Both the position numbers and the translations under genes were made by a program. Source: Cellvibrio fontiphilus (GTDB taxonomy: Bacteria; Pseudomonadota; Gammaproteobacteria; Pseudomonadales; Cellvibrionaceae). From it: DNA of 64,000 nucleotides. Location: NCBI RefSeq assembly GCF_035317345.1, contig NZ_JAYKTU010000001.1; one strand, written 5' to 3'. Below the pieces are notes generated by a model. The model was given only the letters and a program-made list of their open reading frames with translations, ran no database searches and was not told the origin of the DNA. This document shows, piece by piece, positions 51,995-60,374 of the stretch. Within the stretch, counting starts at the first letter, position 1; every line of letters starts with the position of its first letter.

Positions 51995-53128
51995 TCATTC
52001 ACTGCGGGGGCTGCGCAGCCGCAACAGTTCCCCATTGGCCGAATCGGTGAGCACATAAATTGCCCCATCTGGCCCAGTGCGCACATCGCGCAGACGCTGG
52101 TTGCGCTCCGCTAACAGCAGCTCCTCTTCAATTATCTGCTCGCCCTTTAAAGCCAAGCGATGCAGTCGCTTGGCAGCCAGGGCTGCGATAAAAATATCGC
52201 CCTGCCACTGGGGAAATTCATCGCCCCGGTAAAGTGTCATGCCGGCGGGTGCAATCGAGGGTGTCCAATAATGCAAAGGCGCCTGCATACCCGCAAATTG
52301 GGTGTATGGGGAAATACGCGCAAAGGTGTAGTCGGTGCCGTAGGTGGCGACTGGCCAACCGTAATTGGCGCCAGCAATAATCACATTCAATTCATCGCCG
52401 CCCCGGGGGCCATGTTCGTGGCTCAGCAACCGCTGTTGTTGTGCATCCCAGGTTATGCCCTGCACATTGCGATGGCCGAGGCTGTAGATCTCGGGCGCAT
52501 AACCGGCGCGGCCAACGAAGGGGTTGTCTTGCGGGACTCTGCCATCCCACTGCAAACGCACCAGCTTGCCTAAATGATTAGCGGGGTTTTGCGCCTGCTC
52601 CCGAAGGTCAAAGCCGTCGCCCAGCGTCAGCACCAGAGTTTGGTCGGGCAGCAGCGCAATGCGACCTCCAAAATGCGCAGGCGCGGGGCGATCCGGCTGG
52701 GCGCGGAAGATCTGTTCAATCTGCTCAAGGCGATCATTTTTGTACACCGCACGGGCGAGGCAAGTACTGCTCGCCTTGAGCTCACCACAGGCATAGCTCA
52801 ACAACAGCTGGCCGGATTCCGCAAAATCGGGTAGCAGGACGAGATCCAACAAGCCGCCCTGCGCGGCGCTTAGCAAACCAGGTAGCGGCGCAGCACTGCG
52901 CGCAACCCTTGTGCCCTGGGCATCGAGCCGATGCAGATAGCCGGTTTTTTCGGAGATAAGAAAACCGCCGTCGGGCATAAACGCCAGCGCCCAGGGGTAC
53001 TCAAGCCCGGCAGCCAGAGGCTCCAGTGTGTAAGCCGGTTTTGATGTCGCTGATGCCGCCACCGCAAAACTCGCTGCAGCACCAATCGCCAGCGCCAGCA
53101 CAACCCCGGCACTCACCATGTTTTTCAT
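51995..53128 (-). CDS. PQQ-dependent aldose sugar dehydrogenase (YliI/Asd-like)
   Basis: A 377-aa periplasmic beta-propeller of the glucose/sorbosone dehydrogenase family. Signal peptide about 1-25, then LEYPWALAFMPDGGFLISEK, LTLGDGFDLREQAQN, YSLGHRNVQGITWD, LSHEHGPRGGDELNVI and NYGWPVATYG, the usual PQQ- and Ca-site segments. It oxidises soluble aldoses with PQQ. No PQQ synthesis genes are in the window. Its start overlaps the preceding membrane gene by four bases (ATGA). Confidence 0.92.
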   Translation of the reverse strand: MKNMVSAGVVLALAIGAAASFAVAASATSKPAYTLEPLAAGLEYPWALAFMPDGGFLISEKTGYLHRLDAQGTRVARSAAPLPGLLSAAQGGLLDLVLLPDFAESGQLLLSYACGELKASSTCLARAVYKNDRLEQIEQIFRAQPDRPAPAHFGGRIALLPDQTLVLTLGDGFDLREQAQNPANHLGKLVRLQWDGRVPQDNPFVGRAGYAPEIYSLGHRNVQGITWDAQQQRLLSHEHGPRGGDELNVIIAGANYGWPVATYGTDYTFARISPYTQFAGMQAPLHYWTPSIAPAGMTLYRGDEFPQWQGDIFIAALAAKRLHRLALKGEQIIEEELLLAERNQRLRDVRTGPDGAIYVLTDSANGELLRLRSPRSE

Positions 53129-53637
53129 GGCGCCTCCCCTTTACCAACTGGACTATTACCCCCGCCTGTATTGAATTGGGCGGGCTGATTGAGCCGGGAA
53201 AACCAGAAGCCACCCAACCCGAGGCTGGCCATTAACAACAAAGTGCCGAGCAAATCGCGATTGGCCGCAATCAGGGTCGGCATAGGCGCCAGCCAATTGA
53301 TCGCCCCCAGCGCTACATAAAGCAGCAGTGCAGGAACCAGAAAAAAGGCAAAGGCGCGCGACTGTTGGTTGCGCAACAAATGCTGCGGCAAAAAGCGCAG
53401 CAACACCAGCGCCAGCAGTAAAACCGGAAAGTAGATGAGCGCCAGCAGCGGCGCAAAATGGATTAAATCGAAGCCGAAGGTAGCGAGCCAATCCGCCACA
53501 CTCACCGCACCAACGAGCTGGGTAATAGCCAGTAAATTCAAGTGCGTCTGCACCAGGCTGCCCAGCACACTGGCCAGCACCAGCGCCAGGATAAAATATG
53601 CGCCGCGGCGCGCGTAACTGATCTGCGCGGATTTCAT
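53125..53637 (-). CDS. Small four-helix membrane protein
   Basis: A 170-aa protein with four hydrophobic segments (about 15-37, 60-85, 100-118, 130-150) and a Gly-rich polar tail (QFNTGGGNSPVGKGE). I do not recognise the family. It overlaps the sugar dehydrogenase gene by four bases, so the two are translationally coupled; it might anchor or donate electrons to that enzyme, but this is speculation. Confidence 0.75.
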   Translation of the reverse strand: MKSAQISYARRGAYFILALVLASVLGSLVQTHLNLLAITQLVGAVSVADWLATFGFDLIHFAPLLALIYFPVLLLALVLLRFLPQHLLRNQQSRAFAFFLVPALLLYVALGAINWLAPMPTLIAANRDLLGTLLLMASLGLGGFWFSRLNQPAQFNTGGGNSPVGKGEAP

Positions 53638-53663
53638 CAGCAATCACTCCCGCTGGTAAAAAG

Positions 53664-54128
53664 TTAATTGTTCACAATTAAATTGTGGATACGCACGGTA
53701 CGGGTAGCGAGATGAACCTCACGCAGGAAATAGGCAAGACCAACAATTAACGTGAGTGTTGATAAGGTAAACAAGGCGCTAATCACCCATTTGAATTGCA
53801 CCTGCAACAGCACCTGCAAAAAAATAAACGCAACCACAATACACACCAATAATGCGGAGCAAGTGCAGGCGGTAATAGCGGAACTGGCGTAATGACGGCG
53901 GCGCTCAAGTCGATTTAATTCTTTATGCAATAAATCGGAATCTTGTAGATGCGCGGGCAAGTCTTGTTCGGTAAGACTGCGGCCGCGATCAATAATTCGC
54001 GCTAACCTGCTCGCCATCACATTCAATAACCCGGCAATACCGGTTAGTAAAAACACGGGCGCCAGCGCAAGCTGGATGGCGTGGGCGACATCGCCGAAAT
54101 TCATTACCAGTTCCGGGGAGGGAGTCAT
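53664..54128 (-). CDS. DUF2721 family membrane protein
   Basis: A 154-aa protein with one hydrophobic N-terminal span (AIQLALAPVFLLTGIAGLLN), a conserved RLARIIDRGRSL stretch, a basic helical loop (LNRLERRRHYASSAI) and two further helices, the pattern of DUF2721. Function unknown. Start ATG 54128 follows GAGAG; the frame runs on upstream to 54308 without family similarity. It precedes the small membrane protein with a 26-base gap. Confidence 0.85.
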   Translation of the reverse strand: MTPSPELVMNFGDVAHAIQLALAPVFLLTGIAGLLNVMASRLARIIDRGRSLTEQDLPAHLQDSDLLHKELNRLERRRHYASSAITACTCSALLVCIVVAFIFLQVLLQVQFKWVISALFTLSTLTLIVGLAYFLREVHLATRTVRIHNLIVNN

Positions 54129-54311
54129 TTGTTGTCTCTCAAAGAATGTTTTAAGCCTAAAGGATGCAACAGGCAGGCTCGATACAGACCGGACTTTACC
54201 GCCCGCCAGTGACTGCATGCTAGGCGAGCCACCCCGCCCTGTAAACGGATTGACGATTGGGGAGCAAGCCGCCCACTGATTGAACTGCAACCAATTGCGG
54301 CTACGCAATCA

Positions 54312-54330
54312 ATGTAGTACGTATCTACAT
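54312..54330. promoter_or_regulatory. Candidate operator of the toxin-antitoxin pair
   Basis: ATGTAG-N7-CTACAT (54312-54330), with a TACGTA palindrome inside the spacer. It lies about 20 bp before the antitoxin start, just upstream of the ribosome binding site GAGGAGG. Phd-family antitoxins bind such palindromes to repress their own operon. Confidence 0.55.
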
Positions 54331-54351
54331 TAATTAAAGAGGAGGGGCAAC

Positions 54352-54606
54352 ATGGCATCTATCTACTCCAGTCGGGAATTTAATCAAGATACCAGTGGCG
54401 CCAAGAAGGCAGCGTTAAAAGGCCCGGTTTTTATTACCGACAGAGGCGAAACCTCCTTTGTACTCATGAGTGTGGATGAGTACCGCAAGCTGGTCGGCAA
54501 AGAACAAACTATCGCCGATTTATTATTTATGCCCGAAATGGCGGATATAGAATTAGACATTCCCGATAGAAGCAGCAACCTGTCGCAAGGAGCGGATTTT
54601 TCCTAA
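54352..54606 (+). CDS. Phd/YefM-family antitoxin
   Basis: An 84-aa antitoxin: N-terminal Phd fold (SREFNQDTSGAKKAALKGPV, then FITDRGETSFVLMSVDEYRK) that dimerises and binds DNA, and a C-terminal tail (ELDIPDRSSNLSQGADFS) that would wrap the toxin. Its stop codon overlaps the toxin start by one base, ensuring coupled expression. It is preceded by a palindromic operator and a strong ribosome binding site. Confidence 0.9.
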   Translation: MASIYSSREFNQDTSGAKKAALKGPVFITDRGETSFVLMSVDEYRKLVGKEQTIADLLFMPEMADIELDIPDRSSNLSQGADFS

Positions 54607-55022
54607 TGTATTTACTCGACACTAACGTTATCTCTGAGTTTAGAAAAATTGCCGCGGGTAAGGCCGATAAAAAAGTGATTGACTGGTCTAACTCGCTCAG
54701 CCCACTCGATCTGTTTTTATCGGTAATTACCATTCAGGAGCTGGAAATAGGCACATTGCTGGTTGAGCGACGCGACCCCACCCAGGGTAAACTCTTGCAC
54801 CGCTGGGTAAATGATTATGTATTAAAAGTATTTTCCGACAGGCTATTAGACATAACCCCACAAATTGCCATTTGCAGCGCACAATTCTGTGTTCCAGATC
54901 CAAAGCCAGTTAATGATATGCTTATAGCGGCAACCGCCAAGGCTCACGGCATGACCTTAGTGACACGCAATCTTGCGGACTTTGAAACGACAGATATAAA
55001 ACTATTTAATCCTTGGCTGTAA
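54606..55022 (+). CDS. PIN-domain ribonuclease toxin (VapC/FitB-like)
   Basis: A 138-aa PIN toxin with acidic catalytic residues in MYLLDTNVISEF (Asp5), ITIQELEIGTLL (Glu) and KPVNDMLIAATAKAHGMTLV (Asp), ending TRNLADFETTDIKLFNPW. It would cleave RNA, probably tRNA, unless bound by the antitoxin. Its 3' end overlaps the convergent PepSY gene by 21 bases, so the pair may be a relatively recent insertion. Confidence 0.92.
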   Translation: MYLLDTNVISEFRKIAAGKADKKVIDWSNSLSPLDLFLSVITIQELEIGTLLVERRDPTQGKLLHRWVNDYVLKVFSDRLLDITPQIAICSAQFCVPDPKPVNDMLIAATAKAHGMTLVTRNLADFETTDIKLFNPWL

Positions 55023-56417
55023 ACCCAACCAACGGTTAACGCCACTTAACCTGCGCAACACCGCAAACTCCAGAATCAACAAAAGTACCAAGGATATCGC
55101 CAGCAAAGGCAAGAAGATCGCCAAGCCAAGCGTGATGGCCACTACTGCAAAACCCACAGTGGTAGGCATGGGTGGCGGCGCACCCAATACTGATTCGGGT
55201 TTACGTTTGCGCCATAAAATAAATCCGCTGACGCTGATCAGTATTAAGCCTGCGCAGGTGAGTAGGCCGAGAACCAGATTAAACCAGCCAAATAAGTGAC
55301 CTTCGTGCGCGGCCACGCCTATGCCAATGGCGCGATCCAGTAATTTTTTCTGCGAAAAATCGCTGCGCTTTTCAATGTTGCCATCACCCGCCAACCAAAC
55401 ATCTTCCCGCGCGGGGCGATTGGGGGTTTGCGATGAAGCTTTCCAGGTCTGTTGCAATAATTCTTGCTGTTGATTTGCGCCATGAGCCATATGCGCGGAG
55501 TGACTTGCGTGAGCGGCATGGCTAGTGTGCCCTGCATGATCGCTGTGATGCGCGGCTTGTACAGTCGCTGCCACACTTAATTCCACCGGCGGTGCAAGCT
55601 GCAATGTTTGCGCAGAGTGAATCACGGCAGGCGTTAAATTAAAAACGTCAGTCGCCTGTGCGCGCCAGTGTTGATGTTCTTGTGCGCGACCCTGCGACCA
55701 ATCCTGCTGCGCTGAAAAATCAATTGCGCGCACTTCTTTCAAGGCCGCGCCCCAGACCAAAGCCCAGGGCAAACCGGTGATTAATAAAAATAAAGCGAGC
55801 GCAGAAATCCAGATACCGGTGACCGCGTGAATGTCGCGCCAAAAAGTGCGACTGCCCTCGCGCAAGCGCGGGTAAATAACTCCCGCCATACCGCGCGCAG
55901 AGCGCGGCCACCATAAATACAAACCGGTGACGATTAATACAATCGCCCAGCAAGCGGCCAGCTCAACCAGAATGGAACCAACATCGCCGAGCAGCAATTC
56001 ACCATGAATAGTTTTGACAATATTCATTAGCTGTTCGTCACTGCGCTCTGTTGCAAGTACAGCGCCGGTGTAGGGGTTTACAAATACCAACCAATTGGTT
56101 TCGCCCTGCACTTTAATTAACACGGCTTCGTCCGTCGCTTGCGGCAGGCGATAACTTAAAAATTTTCCTCCCTCGATAGCCGCGAGCGCGGCGTTAATCT
56201 GGTCGTTAGGCGCAAGCGCCTCGCCAGTGACTTGCAGGCCGCGATAATTGCGCTCTTGCCAGTGTTCGTAATAGGGCTTGAATAAATAAATCGCACCGGT
56301 AATGGATAATAAAATCACCAACGGAATAGCAAAAACGCCGGCATAAAAATGCCAGCGCCAGATGGTGCGATAGAGTGCTTTGTTGTTATTCGTTGGCAAG
56401 ATAGCGTTGTTCATCAT
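55002..56417 (-). CDS. PepSY-associated membrane protein with a His-rich segment
   Basis: A 471-aa PepSY-TM (PiuB-like) inner-membrane protein: an N-terminal helix (WRWHFYAGVFAIPLVILLSI), PepSY domains around 60-130, more helices with WWPRSARGMAG and WRDIHAVTGIWISALALFLL, and a C-terminal pair. Members near TonB receptors are thought to be ferric-siderophore reductases. Between about 285 and 315 lies an unusual stretch with many His residues (HHSDHAGHTSHAAH then ASHSAHMAHG), which could bind metal. One base separates it from the TonB receptor stop, so they are co-transcribed. Confidence 0.87.
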   Translation of the reverse strand: MMNNAILPTNNNKALYRTIWRWHFYAGVFAIPLVILLSITGAIYLFKPYYEHWQERNYRGLQVTGEALAPNDQINAALAAIEGGKFLSYRLPQATDEAVLIKVQGETNWLVFVNPYTGAVLATERSDEQLMNIVKTIHGELLLGDVGSILVELAACWAIVLIVTGLYLWWPRSARGMAGVIYPRLREGSRTFWRDIHAVTGIWISALALFLLITGLPWALVWGAALKEVRAIDFSAQQDWSQGRAQEHQHWRAQATDVFNLTPAVIHSAQTLQLAPPVELSVAATVQAAHHSDHAGHTSHAAHASHSAHMAHGANQQQELLQQTWKASSQTPNRPAREDVWLAGDGNIEKRSDFSQKKLLDRAIGIGVAAHEGHLFGWFNLVLGLLTCAGLILISVSGFILWRKRKPESVLGAPPPMPTTVGFAVVAITLGLAIFLPLLAISLVLLLILEFAVLRRLSGVNRWLGLQPRIK

Positions 56418-56418
56418 G

Positions 56419-58788
56419 TTACATATCGTAAGAGAGACTTAAAAACAGGGTGCGGCCCGGCCAGGGGTGTGCCACATAACTAATTTCATTGGTCAGGTTA
56501 TCAACCCCAAAACCGACTTCAATTTGCTCACTGAAATCGTAAGTGGTTTTAGCGCCGATGCGCGTATAACCATCTTGTGCACCCATCACCTGTTCAGCGG
56601 TATCGGCATTATCCAAACGGCCAAAACTTTTATCGGCATATTGCAGGTTTGTGCTTAAATCCCAACGGTCAGTCAGGTGATAGCTAGCCATCAGATTAGC
56701 GCGCCAGCGCGGCATGCGTGGGTAGTCATTGCCTTCAATACTGTTAGTGCCCGCAGGATTATTGGCTTCTGCCGTTGAGTTGTCAGCGATGATGGATTTG
56801 GTATACGCCAGATTAAAGCGCAGATCCAATTGCGGCACCCACAAACCGGAGCGATTCAAAATCAATTCAACTCCATCGGTTTCCACTTCATCAATCGCCG
56901 CAAACGTAGTGACTGATGGCACAGCTGAACCGCTGGGTAAAAACGTGGTTTGCGATTCGATAGCATCCTTGATCGTTTCAGTAAAAAGATTGATGCGTGC
57001 ATAACCGTTATCAAATTGTTTTTCCAGCATCAGGTTGTGATGCAAACCATTTTCCGGTTTTAAATCCGGCTGGGCTTGAATGGCGGAGGAGTAATTGGCG
57101 CTCTGGGTAAATAATTCCTCCACAATGGGAAAGCGATAGGCTTTAGCGAGGGAATAACGCAATTGCCAATCGGCAGCGGGCACAAAACCGAGCGAGAATT
57201 TGGGCGAGAATTGTGTGCTGGAGGCGCTCTCCAGATTGACCAAATCAAATTCCGGTGTGGCGATAATATCCTTACTGTAATAACCGTCCTGGCTTTGCCA
57301 GCGCTCATAGCGGCCGCCCAATGCCAAATCCCAGCGCGGGTTGATATCCCAATTCATTTGCACAAACGCCGCGTTGATATTGGTTTTACCACCACTGCGA
57401 CCGGTAAAACCGGCGTTGTCTGCTTGTGTCCAGCGGGTGGAGTTGTAGGTGTCCAGATTTAATTCATAGGCTTCATAACGCGCACCGGTAATAAACTCCA
57501 TGCCATCAAGCCCCAAGCCCGAAACAATCAATTTCCCTTCCAGCGTTTGCCAGCCGGTGTCTTGGTAATTTGTTGTTAAGCCATTACCTTGAAAGAGAGG
57601 ATCTGCAAGCGCGCGACTGGAGGCGCGATTATTGTCTTCCAAAATACGGAAGTCGCTCAGGTTTGCTTCAAAACGCGTGCGCGCATTGATATCGCCTTTA
57701 ATACGCAAACCGCTCGATAAACTGCGGCGATCCAATTCACTCGCCCCCAAGCGTGAGGCGGGAATGCTAATGGCGATATCATCCTGAATAAAATTGCCCG
57801 ACCACAGCGTTTCGCCGGCGGCATTTTTTAAATAGCTGTTGGGGGAGTCGCGCAAGGTATTGCGATCTTCATAGGCGATATTTAACAGGCTTGACCAGTT
57901 ATCAACATCGTAGCCAAGTTTGATTTTAAAATTATCGGTGGTCGCTTGCTCTACACCGGTATCGCCAAAATAATAAACGCGGTTACCCAGCAAATCGCGA
58001 TCTGCAATTAAACCGGTCACCGGCGTGGCGTTGCCGGGCGCACGCTTGGTATCAAAATAAAAAGTTTGCGGCTGGCTGTTATTTTCCAAACGGTTGTAGG
58101 AAAGATACAGACTAAAATCGCCCAGGCTTTCACTGCGAAAAGTTTCGCCGTAGGAAACAAACGTTTTGTAACCATCCAGGCGACTTTTAAAACCGTAAGC
58201 GGAAAAATCTTGCGAGAAATAATCCAGATCCACATGCACTTGTCGCGCTTGCGGAATGGCGGTTTCAATTAATATCACTCCACCCATGGCGTTGCCGCTG
58301 TACTCCGCCGAAAAAGGCCCGTACAGAATTTCCACCTGCGCGATTTCACTCGCGCTCACCATGGTCCAGCGCGGCGCTCCATTCCAGCGGGTTTGCAACA
58401 AATAATGCAGGGGTACACCATCGGCAAACACCATAGAGCGCGGCGTGGCAAACATATTGGAACCACGCAAACCAAGCGTGCCGTTGGAGTCGCCAATGTA
58501 GCGTTTGCGGATGACAATGCTGGGTTCGTATTTGACCAGGTCTTCGGTGGTGGTCGCGTTAATGCTGACCATATCCTCCTGCGTCAACACACTGGTGGGA
58601 TTGGTATAACCGGCGTGACTGGCATCGCGCGCATCACCCCACACCCGCACCTCCTCCACCTCGACAGCCTTGTCTCGCTTGGCCTTTTTAAGCACCTGCT
58701 CATGGGCTTGCACCGCACTTGCCAAGGCCATGCCCACCGCAATCACTAACACCCAAGAACCACGCTTTCTCACCACACCACCCTTCAC
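56419..58788 (-). CDS. TonB-dependent outer membrane receptor
   Basis: A 789-aa receptor. Signal peptide about 1-28 (ending SAVQA), TonB box region VEVEEVRVWGD, plug domain (about 55-170) with LGLRGSNMFATPRSMVFADG and YSGNAMGGVILIET, then a 22-strand barrel ending HPWPGRTLFLSLSYDM with the terminal aromatic residue. Substrate unknown; linkage to a PepSY reductase suggests a ferric or other metal complex. The start codon is GTG at 58788, with further GTGs four and five codons later. A small palindrome lies upstream. No Fur box is obvious. Confidence 0.9.
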   Translation of the reverse strand: MKGGVVRKRGSWVLVIAVGMALASAVQAHEQVLKKAKRDKAVEVEEVRVWGDARDASHAGYTNPTSVLTQEDMVSINATTTEDLVKYEPSIVIRKRYIGDSNGTLGLRGSNMFATPRSMVFADGVPLHYLLQTRWNGAPRWTMVSASEIAQVEILYGPFSAEYSGNAMGGVILIETAIPQARQVHVDLDYFSQDFSAYGFKSRLDGYKTFVSYGETFRSESLGDFSLYLSYNRLENNSQPQTFYFDTKRAPGNATPVTGLIADRDLLGNRVYYFGDTGVEQATTDNFKIKLGYDVDNWSSLLNIAYEDRNTLRDSPNSYLKNAAGETLWSGNFIQDDIAISIPASRLGASELDRRSLSSGLRIKGDINARTRFEANLSDFRILEDNNRASSRALADPLFQGNGLTTNYQDTGWQTLEGKLIVSGLGLDGMEFITGARYEAYELNLDTYNSTRWTQADNAGFTGRSGGKTNINAAFVQMNWDINPRWDLALGGRYERWQSQDGYYSKDIIATPEFDLVNLESASSTQFSPKFSLGFVPAADWQLRYSLAKAYRFPIVEELFTQSANYSSAIQAQPDLKPENGLHHNLMLEKQFDNGYARINLFTETIKDAIESQTTFLPSGSAVPSVTTFAAIDEVETDGVELILNRSGLWVPQLDLRFNLAYTKSIIADNSTAEANNPAGTNSIEGNDYPRMPRWRANLMASYHLTDRWDLSTNLQYADKSFGRLDNADTAEQVMGAQDGYTRIGAKTTYDFSEQIEVGFGVDNLTNEISYVAHPWPGRTLFLSLSYDM

Positions 58789-58840
58789 GAAAATCTACTG
58801 ACAGGGTTGGCACCTTAGGCAATTTAAGCGCGGCGCAACA

Positions 58841-58855
58841 GTGACAAATTGTCGC
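58841..58855. promoter_or_regulatory. Small palindrome upstream of the TonB receptor
   Basis: GTGACAAATTGTCGC has GACAA-A-TTGTC symmetry, 53 bp before the receptor start. It could be a repressor site, but it is short and may be chance. No classical Fur box was found nearby. Confidence 0.3.
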
Positions 58856-58901
58856 AGGGGGCAATGAAATAGCAGGCGGAAATACTGCTGTTTGTTACCG
58901 C

Positions 58902-58949
58902 AGTTGATGTTGACGGAAGTTGATATTAACGGTGTTTGATGTTGATAGA
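58902..58949 (-). repeat. Three 16-bp imperfect tandem repeats at the 3' end of the symporter gene
   Basis: Back-to-back units AGTTGATGTTGACGGA (58902-58917), AGTTGATATTAACGGT (58918-58933) and GTTTGATGTTGATAGA (58934-58949), with 12-13 of 16 matches between copies. They cover the last eight codons and the stop of the symporter gene and its 3' flank. Confidence 0.7.
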
Positions 58950-60362
58950 GCCTGATAGCGGAGAGAAATAAAGACTAAGCCCATAGGCCATAAACACCAT
59001 CACTGCGGCGGGCAAACCTAAATACAAATCGCCACCAAACCCACAGGCGTGTAATACAAATACAACACCGCACCCCAGTACCATCAACCACAGAGCCAGA
59101 GTTTGAGTAAGCCGTTTAGCAAGACAGAGCAGCATAATCAGCGGTACAAATGCAGCGCCCAACATCGCCCAGGACAATACCACCAAAGCAAATACCGATT
59201 GCTGATTCAGCAACGCCCAGGCAAGCGCAGCACAAGTAGCCAGCAGGGTGGCCAGTTTGATACCGCGAATATGCCCCTTGGAAGATGTAAATAAACGCGG
59301 CGCTATATCTTGCGAAAGAAATGAAGAGCAACTTAATAACAGTGAATCGGCAGTGGAAACAGTGGCGGCAAAAATACCTGCGAGCACTAGACCTACCAAC
59401 ACAGGAGGCAATAACTCCACTGCCATTTGTGGCAGCGCCAACTCCGCATCAAAATTTTCAGCCGCTGGTAAATAAATACGTGCCAGCATACCCACGGCAG
59501 TGGCCATGCAATAAAAAACCACAAACCAGCTGTAATACCACAAACGTGTACGCACAAAACCACAACTGGCATTCAGTGTCATAAACCGCACCATAATGTG
59601 CGGCTGGGCAATCACGGAAAAACCGGCGAGCAACCAGCCAATAAAAAATATGCCCACGCCTGCTGCGCCGGGCAGCAACACCGATGCCGGCGAAAAAGAA
59701 AGAAACCCGGGTATTTCATTCATGGCAGCAACACTGGCCGATACTCCTCCCAGCGCCTGCACAGCGACAACTAACATCAACCCCATTGCCAATATCATCA
59801 CCAGCGATTGCGCCGCATCGGTCCAAATGGATGCGCGGATACCACCAGCAATGCAATAGAGCATGACTAACAGCGCACCGATAAGGGCGCCCATCCACAC
59901 AGGCCAGCCCAACAGCACTTGCAAGGCTTTGCTACCCGCAACCAATTGTGCAGCGGCGTAAGACAATAAAAATACCAGCGCAATCAGTGCCGCAATAACC
60001 CTGAAACGGCGCCCTGAAAAACCGGCCCAAGCCGCAAGAGCACCAATATAACTGCTCTCTCCCTGCCGCAGCGCTTGTGCACGCAAACGCTGATGCACCC
60101 ACAACGAGGCGAGCAAATCCCCAAGAATCCAACCGATCATCAATAAACTAGCCGACAAGCCAACAGCGTAGGTATAACCAATCACCCCGATAAACATATA
60201 GCCGCTGTTATTCGTAGCCACCGCCGACAAACCCACCAGCCAGGGCGACACACTGTGACTGGCGAGATAATAATCCTGCGCATTCTGTTTACGCAGGCGT
60301 GCCGAAGCCAAACCAATCACCAAAAACGAGACAAGGCAAATAATAAAACTGATCAGCATCAT
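58926..60362 (-). CDS. Sodium:solute symporter (SSS family)
   Basis: A 478-aa transporter with about 13 membrane helices and SSS motifs: DYYLASHSVSPWLVGLSAVA (about 30-49), then NNSGYMFIGVIGY and FAATVSTADSLLLSCSSFLS. It takes up a solute with Na+. Being 12 bases after the TPR gene and in line with ectABC, it is a good candidate for uptake of an osmolyte such as proline, betaine or ectoine, but the ligand is not readable from sequence. The last codons fall within tandem repeats. Confidence 0.9.
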   Translation of the reverse strand: MMLISFIICLVSFLVIGLASARLRKQNAQDYYLASHSVSPWLVGLSAVATNNSGYMFIGVIGYTYAVGLSASLLMIGWILGDLLASLWVHQRLRAQALRQGESSYIGALAAWAGFSGRRFRVIAALIALVFLLSYAAAQLVAGSKALQVLLGWPVWMGALIGALLVMLYCIAGGIRASIWTDAAQSLVMILAMGLMLVVAVQALGGVSASVAAMNEIPGFLSFSPASVLLPGAAGVGIFFIGWLLAGFSVIAQPHIMVRFMTLNASCGFVRTRLWYYSWFVVFYCMATAVGMLARIYLPAAENFDAELALPQMAVELLPPVLVGLVLAGIFAATVSTADSLLLSCSSFLSQDIAPRLFTSSKGHIRGIKLATLLATCAALAWALLNQQSVFALVVLSWAMLGAAFVPLIMLLCLAKRLTQTLALWLMVLGCGVVFVLHACGFGGDLYLGLPAAVMVFMAYGLSLYFSPLSGSINIKHR

Positions 60363-60374
60363 ACCGGGCGGGCG

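Noticed and set aside
53156..53647. Alternative 163-codon minus-strand frame over the small membrane protein
   Set aside because: The other frame gives four clean membrane helices and a four-base overlap with the sugar dehydrogenase; this one has a shadow composition.
54312..58788. Defence or mobile island around the toxin-antitoxin pair
   Set aside because: No integrase, transposase, phage or other defence gene is near; flanking genes are ordinary chromosomal ones.
58841..58925. Fur box for the TonB receptor
   Set aside because: Nothing close to the GATAATGATAATCATTATC consensus is present; only a short unrelated palindrome.
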